Source: a bacterium (GTDB lineage Bacteria; Arandabacterota; Arandabacteria; Arandabacterales; Arandabacteraceae). Taken from it: DNA of 37,110 bases. The DNA is taken from contig JALGZP010000019.1 in assembly GCA_025774845.1 (NCBI GenBank), positions 1-37,110 on the forward strand. Reading direction: 5' to 3'. The notes beneath the pieces were generated by a model. It searched no databases. It was not told the DNA's origin and saw only the letters and a program-made list of their open reading frames with translations. Positions within the stretch are counted from its first letter, which is position 1. Each line of letters starts with the position of its first letter. Shown in pieces: positions 19,006 through 26,414 of this stretch. Both the position numbers and the translations under genes were made by a program.

Positions 19006-19102
19006 AGTGTTTGCGGGACTCCATCTGCATTGACCGCCTGTTCCTCACACCCTTCGTGCGTGAGACTGAGAGGCTACCAGAGGCGTGTTCGCCCAGTCAA
19101 CA

Positions 19103-20059
19103 TCATTCGTAGCGCTGTATCCTGAGCTTCTGAAGCTTCCTGTGAAGACCCTGCCGAGACAACCCGAGGTGCCTCGCGGTACGGCTCTTGTTCCACCCGC
19201 ACTTGTCGAGTGCGTCCATGATTATCTCTTTTTCACACGTTTCCAACCTGGCCTTGAGCCTGCCTCCCACACCTGCTTCTCCACCACGTTTGACGGAACT
19301 GAGAATTCTGGGCGATACCTGAACGCAGGTGACCCGCGCCCCGTCGCGCGAAAGGGCCACCATCCGGTGGATCTCGTTCTCGAGCTCCCGCACATTGCCG
19401 GGCCAATCATAATCGGAGAAGAGACTCACCACCGCACCGGAGAGCTCGGGCGCTTCTTTGCCGAGACGGAGGGCGTGCTTGGCACTGAAGTGATCGCAAA
19501 GCACCGGTATGTCTTCTTTCCTTTCTCTCAAGGGCTCGATCCCGAGCCTGAGCACGCTGATTCTGAAGAAGAGATCTTCACGGAACCCGCCGGTCCTCAT
19601 CTCGTGCTCCAGTTTCTTGTTTGTTGCTGAAACGAACCTGACGTCCACAATGCTCACCCTGGTGTCACCCACCCGCCGGAGCTCGTGCTCCTGTAGAACC
19701 CTCAAACATTTGGCCTGCATCGCCGCGGAGAGATCGCCTATCTCATCCAGGAAGAGCGTCCCCCCGTTCGCCGCCTCGAATATCCCCGGCTTGTCTCTCA
19801 CGGCACCCGTGAAGGCACCAGCCTTGTAACCGAAGAATTCGCTCTCAAACAGGGTTTCAGGCACTGCCCCGCAGTTCACCGGAACAAAGGGCCTCTGCCT
19901 CCGGTCGCTCAGACTATGGATCAGTCTTGCAATCAGTTCCTTGCCCGTTCCGCTCTCACCCTCTATAAGTACGGGAGTCGACGTACGTGCGATCCGCTTC
20001 GACGTGTCGATGAGGATTTCCATCGCCTTGCTCGCAAAAACGATTTCCGGTGGTTTCAT
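19103..20059 (-). CDS. Receiver-less sigma54-dependent transcriptional activator
   Basis: The 318-residue protein begins almost directly with the sigma54-activator AAA+ domain: Walker A GESGTGKELIA (about residue 35), the sigma54-contacting GAFTGA loop (about residue 81), Walker B GGTLFLDEIGDL, and the arginine-finger and sensor region WPGNVRELENE. The C-terminus carries a Fis-type helix-turn-helix (NKSRTARHLGLSRQGLHRKL). No receiver, GAF or PAS domain is present, and the purM stop lies only 20 nt upstream, so this is a PspF-like short form rather than a truncated response regulator. Its target is unknown. Confidence 0.92.
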   Translation of the reverse strand: MKPPEIVFASKAMEILIDTSKRIARTSTPVLIEGESGTGKELIARLIHSLSDRRQRPFVPVNCGAVPETLFESEFFGYKAGAFTGAVRDKPGIFEAANGGTLFLDEIGDLSAAMQAKCLRVLQEHELRRVGDTRVSIVDVRFVSATNKKLEHEMRTGGFREDLFFRISVLRLGIEPLRERKEDIPVLCDHFSAKHALRLGKEAPELSGAVVSLFSDYDWPGNVRELENEIHRMVALSRDGARVTCVQVSPRILSSVKRGGEAGVGGRLKARLETCEKEIIMDALDKCGWNKSRTARHLGLSRQGLHRKLQKLRIQRYE

Positions 20060-20079
20060 GGTTGGACTTCAGGGCAGGA

Positions 20080-21090
20080 CTATTCGATCGTCACTTCCCC
20101 GCCACCCTCAACGATCTCCCCGACTACCCTCGACGACCGGGTCTTCTTCATCACTTCCGGAAGGTGTGAATCCGGTACTATGAGTAACATCCCAAGACCC
20201 ATGTTAAACACACGGAACATCTCTTCCTCACCTACCGGCCCACTCTGCATGATCAGATCAAACACATCCGGCACGCGCCACACAGCCTTCTTAAGCACCG
20301 CACCACAACCTCGAGGTAGAACCCGTGCCAGGTTGCCTGCGATCCCCCCACCCGTGATATGGGCAATACCCGTGAGCAGGTCTCCCTCTACCAGAGGATA
20401 GACCTCCGCAAAGTAGTTCTTATGGGGGGTGAGAAGAACCTGTCCCAGTGACTGTTTCCATCCGTCCGGGGCCTTATCGAGTTTCATTCTGCGCTTCGTC
20501 AGGAGAACCCGCCTGGCGAGACTGAACCCATTGGTGTGAAGACCATTCGATGGTAGCCCCACTATCAGGTTGCCTTTTCTTATCCTGGACCCATCAAGTG
20601 CCTTCCGCTTCGGCACCAGTCCGATGATGAAACCGGCAAGATCATACTCACCCTTCCTGTAAACCCCGGGCATCTCGGCCGTCTCGCCACCGATCAGCTG
20701 GATACCGTTCTTCCTGCACTCGCCCGCAATCCCTCTTACGATCTGCTTGAAGATCTTGGGATCGATCTTGTCGAAGGCCAGATAGTCCATGAATGCGACA
20801 GGTCTTCCACCAAGGCAGAGGATGTCATTAACGCAGTGGGAGACTATGTCTTTCCCGATCCCGCTGTGCCGGCCACACTCCTTCGCCACCTTGACCTTGG
20901 TCCCCACACCGTCGACACTGGCAACGATCATCCCACCTGCTCCAGCCCTGCCCTTTAACTTGAGCATTCCCGCGAAGAGACCGCCGCCGCTTGATTCACT
21001 TGAGGCCGCCAGCTCCTTCTTGACCACACGCATCAGTTTGTCGTACTTGCCCAGATCGACACCCGCATGCGCATATGTGATCTTCTTCAT
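20080..21090 (-). CDS. purM: Phosphoribosylformylglycinamidine cyclo-ligase (AIR synthetase)
   Basis: The roughly 336-residue enzyme closes the imidazole ring (FGAM to AIR), the step after PurLQS. It begins MKKITYAHAGVDLGKYDKLM and shows GGMIVASVDGVGTKVKVAKE, CVNDILCLGGRPVAFMDYLA, LIGGETAEMPGVY, LPSNGLHTNGFSLARRVL and ITGGGIAGNLARVLP. The ATG at 21090 is preferred; the frame is open to GTG and TTG codons 6 and 9 nt further up, so the exact start is soft. It stands apart from the other pur genes, behind its own promoter, and is followed at 20 nt by the sigma54 activator. Confidence 0.95.
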   Translation of the reverse strand: MKKITYAHAGVDLGKYDKLMRVVKKELAASSESSGGGLFAGMLKLKGRAGAGGMIVASVDGVGTKVKVAKECGRHSGIGKDIVSHCVNDILCLGGRPVAFMDYLAFDKIDPKIFKQIVRGIAGECRKNGIQLIGGETAEMPGVYRKGEYDLAGFIIGLVPKRKALDGSRIRKGNLIVGLPSNGLHTNGFSLARRVLLTKRRMKLDKAPDGWKQSLGQVLLTPHKNYFAEVYPLVEGDLLTGIAHITGGGIAGNLARVLPRGCGAVLKKAVWRVPDVFDLIMQSGPVGEEEMFRVFNMGLGMLLIVPDSHLPEVMKKTRSSRVVGEIVEGGGEVTIE

Positions 21091-21138
21091 AGCCACCAAC
21101 CTACCCTTGCATTTAGTGTGCCTTCATGCCGCCTAGGC

Positions 21139-21167
21139 ATTTTGCTATCACCTTCAATGATGGTCAA
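21139..21167 (-). promoter_or_regulatory. Probable promoter for purM
   Basis: On the minus strand TTGACC (21167-21162) and CAAAAT (21144-21139) are separated by 17 nt, ahead of purM in the 133-nt gap after the upstream hypothetical gene. The -35 is five of six and the -10 four of six to consensus. No purine riboswitch or PurR box was recognised here. Confidence 0.5.
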
Positions 21168-21223
21168 CAGAATTCGGGAACCTGACGTAAGAATGTGAAC
21201 ACTACCGTAACTTGGAGAACACC

Positions 21224-21913
21224 TTATGTTTCATCAAAGGGGGTGACTTCATATTCCGTACGCTCCACCTGCGGGGTTATCTCCACGATCCGGTTGCATG
21301 CATCGAGGGCAGCGAGGGCAGCCGCCTCCTGTTCATCCTCATCGAACTGGACGCAACCCGCCAGATCCTTAACACCCCTCTCATACACACAGGTGGCCAG
21401 AACAATAAGGGCGTCCCTTCCACCTGCAGTGAGCTTTATGATGTCCAGCAGTTCGAATTCGACGCGTTCTTCAAGGAGTTTCTCGACAGCGTGAAACGTA
21501 GCCCGTGCTATCAGTCTGAGCCGGCCTAGACCCGCCGCGACACCCGATGACTCACCGGTGACCTCAAGATCATCACGCTCGAGGACCACCTCACACCGTC
21601 CTCTGCCACCGGACCCGGAAAACTTCATCGAGACGAATCTTGGTCTTGTACCGCGTGTCAATACTTGCTCCTGTTCGGGGTCGAGCTGTGCGACCGAGAC
21701 CTTCCTGTGATCGATCTTCACACCGAAGTCGGCAAATAGAACCGACTCCACGTCGCGTACAATCTGCTTGGGAGCACGCTTGGAACGCGACACTATGTGA
21801 ACAGCCGCAATATCACCGTCCTCCCCAAATTCGATCTTGCAGGATCCAACATCGGGTAGGGCGGTAATCGCCTGCTTTAACTGTCTCTCGGGAACGTCCC
21901 GCCGCTTCGCCAA
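21224..21913 (-). CDS. Conserved hypothetical protein (function unknown)
   Basis: The 229-residue soluble protein starts at a TTG with GGGGAGG 5 nt upstream. An N-terminal part (about 10-75) contains SCKIEFGEDGDIAAVHIVS, KQIVRDVESVLFADFG and KIDHRKVSVAQL; similar PKQIVRD-E...FG..IDHRK.S-A blocks occur, to my memory, in uncharacterised proteins of several phyla. The C-terminal half (about 95-229) alternates strands and helices and contains GRGRCEVVLERDDLEVTGES and LAALDACNRIVE. No membrane segment, signal peptide or catalytic motif stands out. It is followed by purM but separated by a promoter-bearing gap. No function is proposed. Confidence 0.8.
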   Translation of the reverse strand: MAKRRDVPERQLKQAITALPDVGSCKIEFGEDGDIAAVHIVSRSKRAPKQIVRDVESVLFADFGVKIDHRKVSVAQLDPEQEQVLTRGTRPRFVSMKFSGSGGRGRCEVVLERDDLEVTGESSGVAAGLGRLRLIARATFHAVEKLLEERVEFELLDIIKLTAGGRDALIVLATCVYERGVKDLAGCVQFDEDEQEAAALAALDACNRIVEITPQVERTEYEVTPFDET

Positions 21914-22059
21914 CCTTGCCTCCCCGCATGTCTAGACAGGCTCGTATCATACCACAAATCTAGCCTTTTCGCAACCCCCCACCGTCGCTTCATTGCTGGC
22001 GCTCGGACTAGAGAATCACAAAGCCCAGAGACGTTGCCGGAGTGCCTTCCAGCGAATCT

Positions 22060-22300
22060 GACCATGAGGAAGAAGAATCCTCACGTGGGCGACCGTTAAG
22101 AAATCGTGCATGTCTGAGGGCGAAGCCCGAGTTCACGATTCTAGCAGGCACCCGAATTTTCGCTGGTGCGGCCTTTTGGGACGCAGGCGAATGCCTTTCT
22201 TGAGCAAGCGGACCGAAAGGCGTACCAGCGTTCGGCCATACCGAAATGGGCAGCCTGAGCGGAGAAGGCCACTCCGGCGCGTTAGCCGCCGGTGGCCAGG
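22060..22300. other. Hairpin-rich non-coding element between 21914 and the end of the glycosyltransferase gene
   Basis: The gap 21914-22281 holds no convincing gene but six consecutive inverted repeats: TGAGGA/TCCTCA (22065-22070, 22078-22083); AATCGTG/CACGATT (22102-22108, 22134-22140) with an inner GGGC-GAA-GCCC; GCACC plus CGAA with TTCG plus GGTGC (22148-22169); GCCTTTC/GAAAGGC (22193-22199, 22215-22221); TTCGG/CCGAA (22231-22245); and GGCCAC-CGGCG with CGCCG-GTGGCC (22267-22297). The last one contains the stop codon of the glycosyltransferase gene and may help end its transcript, though no U-tract follows. The whole could be a structured RNA or a dispersed palindromic repeat. The strand is undetermined. 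Confidence 0.5.
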
Positions 22301-23898
22301 CTCCACACTCTGTCCCAGCGAATGTTGGGGGAGCCCTTGAGGAGGTTAAATGTGAAGCCTTCGAGGGTAGCGGGTATATAGTCCCGCTCGAGGAACCCGG
22401 CTGCATCCTCCGGGTTCTGCCAGAGCTGCACCACGACATCGGGTTTGAGCTGGCCTATCGAATAGGCATAGTCCCACTTGAGGTGCCCGGGATAAAACGC
22501 AACAAACCTCTCCGGACCCGAGACCGTTTTCATCTTCAGCCGGCCGATCCGCTTGTCATTCTTTCCGAGAATGCTAACCGTGTTGAGGTTAGAAAAGTAA
22601 GGGATGGCGCCGTCCCAGACAACGGCGATGCTCGCCTCAGCATTTGTGATCTTCACCACCGCCAGTGCCCGCTCCACCATCTTCTCATTCTTATCCACGT
22701 GAAGCGTCCGCTTGAAGAGAAGTTTCTCCGTAATCGCAGCCGGACCGTAGATCGCGTTAAGACTCATACAACTGAGCACAAGGACAACGAGCCACGCGCG
22801 CCATGCATATGACCTCATCCGCTCCCCACCGGCTTCCGGTCTCGCAGCAAGGATCAGTTTCCCGGCAAATGTGCCCAGTCTATTGAGTCCGCAGAAGAAT
22901 GCAACGAAGAAAAGTGGCATCGCTATAGTGATGTACCTGTTGCTCCCTCCCCATGACTCCCAGGCATCTCCACCCACGTAGATGCTGTACGCGATCTGGA
23001 CAAGGAAGAAAGTGATCAGCAGCGCAGTCGCCTTCCTGCGTTTCCCCAGGAGCAAGATGAAGGGTACCAGGAAGAGTACCCAGTTTAAGCGCCAGATGAA
23101 AACAAGGGCGACATAGAGCCCCCGTGTCAGCCTGAGGAGTAACGGATATCCGGTCATCTTGACATAGTAGCTGTTGGGCAGGATCTCGCCGTAATACACC
23201 AGTCTGAAAATCGTCTGGGCCAGACCGGCGGCAACAAACAGTGAGACACCGAAAATGAGATGTCTTCTCCGGTGCGTTCGATCAGCGATTACCATGAAGA
23301 TAAGCAACCCGAGGAACGGAACAGCCATATCCACTCTCACCAGCATGGCGATCGCGAGCAGCACATATGCCCGGATCGAAAACCGTTCACCTTGAAGCGC
23401 CCTTATAGCCGCCAGCGCAGCCATACTCATAAGCAGCGCAAGCACTCCCACCTCCATCCCCTGAAGACTCCACCCGTTGAGTGGCAGGTAAAACGCGGTG
23501 ACCAGGACCGCCCCCAGCCAGACTAATCGCGTGTTTCCGGAGACAGCACAGGCGATCCTCTTAACAACGACCAGGTTGAGGAGCAGGAACAGGGCACTGC
23601 TGATCTGGACGAGCAGGCTGGTCTTGGATTGCGCCACCGGCACAAGATGGAGTGCGGACATATATAGCGTCCACAGGAGATTGGTATACCCCTCCACCCT
23701 CTCCTCCCCGGTATTCCAGACAAGACCTTCACCGTCTGCAAGGTGTTTGGCGTACCGCATGGAGATCATGGCGTCATCAAACAGGGAGAAATACCTCTCC
23801 CCGTCGATGACAAAGCTGGTTCTGTAGATAAAGAGTCCGGCGTAAACACAGAACACCACGGCTATGATCAGGAGTGCCTTGTTTATCCTACCGGTCAT
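22282..23898 (-). CDS. GT-C fold membrane glycosyltransferase (ArnT/AftB-like)
   Basis: The 538-residue protein has many predicted membrane helices and a soluble C-terminal part of about 130 residues. The first extracytoplasmic loop carries SLFDDAMISMRYAKHLADGE and the following GLVWNTGEERVEGYTNLLWT, a pattern of family-39-like or arabinofuranosyltransferase-like GT-C enzymes in which the acidic pair is catalytic and a polyprenyl-phosphate sugar is donor. It would act at the outer face of the inner membrane; acceptor unknown. The start is set to the ATG at 23898, which overlaps the end of the upstream zinc-ribbon gene by 11 nt; a longer reading to 23988 would run deep into that gene. Confidence 0.82.
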   Translation of the reverse strand: MTGRINKALLIIAVVFCVYAGLFIYRTSFVIDGERYFSLFDDAMISMRYAKHLADGEGLVWNTGEERVEGYTNLLWTLYMSALHLVPVAQSKTSLLVQISSALFLLLNLVVVKRIACAVSGNTRLVWLGAVLVTAFYLPLNGWSLQGMEVGVLALLMSMAALAAIRALQGERFSIRAYVLLAIAMLVRVDMAVPFLGLLIFMVIADRTHRRRHLIFGVSLFVAAGLAQTIFRLVYYGEILPNSYYVKMTGYPLLLRLTRGLYVALVFIWRLNWVLFLVPFILLLGKRRKATALLITFFLVQIAYSIYVGGDAWESWGGSNRYITIAMPLFFVAFFCGLNRLGTFAGKLILAARPEAGGERMRSYAWRAWLVVLVLSCMSLNAIYGPAAITEKLLFKRTLHVDKNEKMVERALAVVKITNAEASIAVVWDGAIPYFSNLNTVSILGKNDKRIGRLKMKTVSGPERFVAFYPGHLKWDYAYSIGQLKPDVVVQLWQNPEDAAGFLERDYIPATLEGFTFNLLKGSPNIRWDRVWSLATGG

Positions 23899-24268
23899 CG
23901 TCGGCTTCCGAGCGGCGATCCAATCCGCTGATACCCTTAAACTTGAGATCGAGGTCCTTGAGCATTTCTCTCGCCGCCTCGACCTCATCCGTTTTCACCA
24001 GAAGGACCGCGGGGTCGGCAAGCGGCCGTATGAGAAGGAAGTGCTCACCTCTGACAAAGTAGGTTATATCCGTTGAATCGAGTATTGACTTTATCAATGC
24101 GATATCAGCGGGATTGAAGGTTCGTAAGACTTCTTCGTACTCGACGTACTCCACGACTTTGCGGGTTTCCGGAGGCTCCTCGTAGACAAGGGGAACCATG
24201 CAGTCAGCACACTCAGTGAAGCCCTCCCGGTACTCGGCTCCGCACTTGGGACAGAACAATGAAGTCAC
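23888..24268 (-). CDS. Zinc-ribbon protein with DUF2007-like domain
   Basis: From a GTG at 24268 the product is 126 residues. An N-terminal zinc ribbon (FCPKCGAEYREGFTECADC: two CxxC pairs within the first 23 residues) is followed by a DUF2007-type alpha/beta domain (FNPADIALIKSILDSTDITYF, then LIRPLADPAVLLVKTDEVEAA and a helix ending EMLKDLDL). DUF2007 proteins are described as putative signal-transducing or PII-like, without a proven role. The frame extends up to 24355, but this would overlap the methyltransferase gene and adds no recognisable sequence. Its end overlaps the glycosyltransferase start. Confidence 0.78.
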   Translation of the reverse strand: MTSLFCPKCGAEYREGFTECADCMVPLVYEEPPETRKVVEYVEYEEVLRTFNPADIALIKSILDSTDITYFVRGEHFLLIRPLADPAVLLVKTDEVEAAREMLKDLDLKFKGISGLDRRSEADDDR

Positions 24269-24296
24269 CCCCGATATCCGTTCACACCGTGCAAGG

Positions 24297-25052
24297 TCAG
24301 ACGGGTTTGATGCCCAACAGCACGGGAATACTCTCTCCACCCTCGGTTTCATCATCGAAGGACATCTGCTTGACGTCGAATCCGACCGATCTCAAGTTTT
24401 CATACCAGAGTTTGAGTGTGAAGATCCCGCAAAGATGACGATCCGTCTCGATCTTGAGTTCACCCCGCTCGCGTATGAGATATGTGAATGTCGACTCATA
24501 AGTCGAGTCCGATGGGTCAGGGTCATAATAGTTCTCAATGAAGGCTATCTCCACGTCACCTTTCTTACGGGTCATGATCTTGCTCCGGTTTTGCTGGAAG
24601 CCCTGAACGGTCTGCTCTACATATGTGAGCAAAACCCCACCCGGTCTCAGATGGGTGTGGGCGGTCTCAAACGCATGCCTCAGGTCATCCCGGGTCAGCA
24701 TGTAGTTAACCGAATCAAGGATCGCAACTGCATCGAACTGCCGCTCCAGCCTCACCGAGCGCATATCACCTTCCTGGTACATCACTTCAGGATTAAGCCT
24801 CCTCGCCAGGTCGAGCATCGGAGTGCTCACGTCGACACCCGTGACATTGAAGTGGATCTTCAAGGTATGATCATTGTGCCCACCCCCGCAACCAAGATGA
24901 AGGAGCGACCTCTCACCTATCACGGCGTGCTGGCTTATCATACGGGCGAACTGCTCGCTCTCGGTGACATAATCCTCAGGTGGACTTATTATCGGCCAGG
25001 TCCAGGCCAGATCATCATAGAGTCGACGCTGGTCTTTCGCTGAAGATTCCAC
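24297..25052 (-). CDS. Class I SAM-dependent methyltransferase
   Basis: From a GTG at 25052 the product is 251 residues. It has the Rossmann-type motif I LLHLGCGGGHNDHTL, motif II acidic end in VTGVDVSTPML, a GDMRSV block, and the post-motif LRPGGVLLTYVEQT, all typical of small-molecule methyltransferases of the Methyltransf_25/11 type. The substrate is not evident. The frame stays open to 25160, but a promoter lies at 25078-25106, inside that extension, and GGGAGGG sits 5 nt before the GTG at 25052, which decides the start. It lies 28 nt before the zinc-ribbon gene. Confidence 0.85.
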   Translation of the reverse strand: MESSAKDQRRLYDDLAWTWPIISPPEDYVTESEQFARMISQHAVIGERSLLHLGCGGGHNDHTLKIHFNVTGVDVSTPMLDLARRLNPEVMYQEGDMRSVRLERQFDAVAILDSVNYMLTRDDLRHAFETAHTHLRPGGVLLTYVEQTVQGFQQNRSKIMTRKKGDVEIAFIENYYDPDPSDSTYESTFTYLIRERGELKIETDRHLCGIFTLKLWYENLRSVGFDVKQMSFDDETEGGESIPVLLGIKPV

Positions 25053-25077
25053 GGTTACCCTCCCGCTGACAGGTGCC

Positions 25078-25106
25078 ATTCTATTGGGCAACACGGTCCA
25101 AATCAA
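25078..25106 (-). promoter_or_regulatory. Sigma70-type promoter for the methyltransferase gene
   Basis: Minus strand TTGATT (25106-25101), 17-nt spacer, TAGAAT (25083-25078), five of six matches in the -10. The predicted transcript starts near 25071 and reaches the GTG at 25052 with its GGGAGGG ribosome-binding site. It lies within what a longest-ORF reading would call coding. Confidence 0.65.
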
Positions 25107-25447
25107 CTCTAATCTCTCCCTTCCGGTGGAGTTCAGATCCTGCCAGACCCGCCACGACATCCCATGCTGCGGACCCCCGATCCACTCTCGATTACTCAGC
25201 CAGCTATGATCGCGGGAGATAATGTGTTTCAGACTGGGACGCGGAGATTGATATAGATCTCAGTGGCGGGAGTCACAAGGAAATGTGTATGTGGCCAGAG
25301 AAAGTGAGGCCGCATCGGGCCGAGACCAATCTGCACATCCTCTGCCGGGAAGTACTTCCCCGCACTTCGGAGGTTAGCAAATGGCAGCCACGGCCCCGGG
25401 ATACCAGACCGGAACCGTGGCTTCGGAGTTCATAATGCCTGCCGGTG
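25107..25447. other. Intergenic stretch without recognisable gene
   Basis: About 340 nt between the methyltransferase promoter and the DUF1059 stop carry no ORF with recognisable features. One inverted repeat lies just downstream of the DUF1059 stop: GCCACGG (25387-25393) with CCGTGGC (25415-25421), with an inner CCGG/CCGG pairing. It may end the DUF1059 transcript, but no U-tract follows on the minus strand. Confidence 0.4.
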
Positions 25448-25624
25448 TCACTCGTCCTTGATTGCCTGCTTGACTTTAGTCATCATCTCCGGGTCAATCT
25501 CTGTCATGCCGTGCACGGTCTTCGCATGCTCGGCGACCTTCTTCATGAGTTCGTCTTCAGTCTCGGCACGTCCCACCCAGTCGCAGTCCGGGATCAGATC
25601 TTTGCAATAGAGTGCCATTCCCAT
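25448..25624 (-). CDS. DUF1059 family small protein
   Basis: A 58-residue protein starting MGMALYCKDLIPDCDWVGRA, then a charged helix (EDELMKKVAEHAKTVHGM) and a tail TEIDPEMMTKVKQAIKDE. The C-x8-C spacing with a following W and the A-x-H-A-x-x-V-H-G-M pattern are those of DUF1059, a predicted small metal-binding family of unknown function. The ATG at 25624 has GGAGGTG 7 nt upstream, and a promoter-like TTGACC/TAACAT pair lies 34 nt above the start. The paired cysteine and histidine residues could bind a metal. It stands alone with its own promoter next to the cysteine-rich pair. Confidence 0.9.
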   Translation of the reverse strand: MGMALYCKDLIPDCDWVGRAETEDELMKKVAEHAKTVHGMTEIDPEMMTKVKQAIKDE

Positions 25625-25657
25625 CTTCGAACACCTCCGTTTCCATGGTTGACTGGC

Positions 25658-25687
25658 ATGTTAACGCAAAGATGGCTTTCAGGTCAA
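25658..25687 (-). promoter_or_regulatory. Promoter upstream of the DUF1059 gene, flanked by an inverted repeat
   Basis: Minus strand TTGACC (25687-25682), 18-nt spacer, TAACAT (25663-25658). The -35 is inside GGTTGAC, and an inverted copy GTCAACC lies just below the -10 (about 25646-25652), so the promoter is bracketed by a 7-bp inverted repeat that could be an operator. Confidence 0.55.
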
Positions 25688-25779
25688 CCTCACCCGAAAT
25701 AGCTCGATTGGAGATGGTCACGATCGTATAGCAGCACCGTTATCCTGCGTGGGTTCCCGACTGTGCCAAAGCCCTGATG

Positions 25780-26019
25780 CTACTGCCCGTAGCATCTGTA
25801 AATCTCACGTCTCGTAGGGCAGGCACAAAACCATGAACGGCGAAATGATATCAAGTAGGGACAATCTCCTTCCGGTCTGTCACCGTGAATGGAGACCCCA
25901 TCCATGGGGATCAGCTCCTCAATCCGGCAGTTTGCACACTTACCCTCGGTAAGGCACATGAACTTGTTCGGACAATGTGTTGTACCGTCGAGAGTCTTCT
26001 TGCTGATCTGAAGTGACAT
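25780..26019 (-). CDS. Small cysteine-rich protein, copy 2 of a tandem pair
   Basis: From the ATG at 26019 the product is 79 residues, the same length as its neighbour at 26069-26308 and identical at about 46 of 79 positions by eye. It has cysteines at 16, 22, 28, 31, 53, 65 and 67 shared with the neighbour, plus Cys76. GGGAGGTGAAAGT directly before the ATG decides this start; a longer reading to 26133 overlaps the neighbour and adds a sequence with no counterpart. The motif order CPx3FxCLxEGKCAxCRI ... GDCPYLxSF ... CxCPTR suggests an iron-sulfur or zinc site. I do not recognise a named family and assign no function. Confidence 0.82.
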   Translation of the reverse strand: MSLQISKKTLDGTTHCPNKFMCLTEGKCANCRIEELIPMDGVSIHGDRPEGDCPYLISFRRSWFCACPTRREIYRCYGQ

Positions 26020-26068
26020 ACTTTCACCTCCCAGGTAGCTTGTCCGGCCGACCGTCAATTCCTTAACT

Positions 26069-26308
26069 CTACTTACCGTAGCGCTCGAAGAGGTCATGTC
26101 TGGTAGGGCAAAGACACATCCATGAGCAGCCAAAGGACATCAAGTAGGGACAGTCTCCGTTTGGCCGATCACCGAGGATCATAAGTCCATCATGCGGGAT
26201 TGTCTTTTTGATCCGGCACCTTGCGCACTTACCCTCGTCAAGGCATATGAATTCGTGTGGACACTGCGTGGTACGGTCAAACGCTTCCTCACCGACCTGA
26301 AGTGACAT
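26069..26308 (-). CDS. Small cysteine-rich protein, copy 1 of a tandem pair
   Basis: A 79-residue protein beginning MSLQVGEEAFDRTTQC with eight cysteines: 16, 22, 28, 31, 53, 61, 65 and 67. Seven are kept in the downstream copy (49-nt gap between them). GGGAG lies 7 nt before the ATG, and a TATAAT hexamer is found at 26331-26326. No signal peptide or membrane segment. The spacing C-x5-C-x5-C-x2-C and C-x-C-P near the end looks like a metal or cluster ligand set. Role unknown; a redox or metal-handling job in an anaerobe is only inference. Confidence 0.82.
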   Translation of the reverse strand: MSLQVGEEAFDRTTQCPHEFICLDEGKCARCRIKKTIPHDGLMILGDRPNGDCPYLMSFGCSWMCLCPTRHDLFERYGK

Positions 26309-26325
26309 CTCAGTACTCCCACTAC

Positions 26326-26354
26326 ATTATACGATATATATCACGTTTAATCCA
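26326..26354 (-). promoter_or_regulatory. Possible promoter for the cysteine-rich pair
   Basis: A perfect TATAAT (26331-26326, minus strand) in an AT-rich stretch lies 17 nt below a weak TGGATT (26354-26349). The leader to the ATG at 26308 would be only about 11 nt but includes GGGAG. The -35 is poor, so confidence is limited. Confidence 0.4.
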
Positions 26355-26414
26355 CAGGTATCTAACGAGACCGGCACCTGTCTCAGACTTCTGTTGGATT
26401 GAGGTGCGAGCAGC

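Noticed and set aside
22008-22439. A 143-residue minus-strand ORF reaching into the glycosyltransferase gene
   Set aside because: It is rich in Pro, Ser and Arg, lies across the hairpin element, and runs in another frame over a well-conserved gene; it looks like a shadow of structured non-coding DNA.
26020-26133. N-terminal extension of the second cysteine-rich protein
   Set aside because: It overlaps the end of the first copy, has no counterpart in it, and a strong ribosome-binding site precedes the internal ATG.
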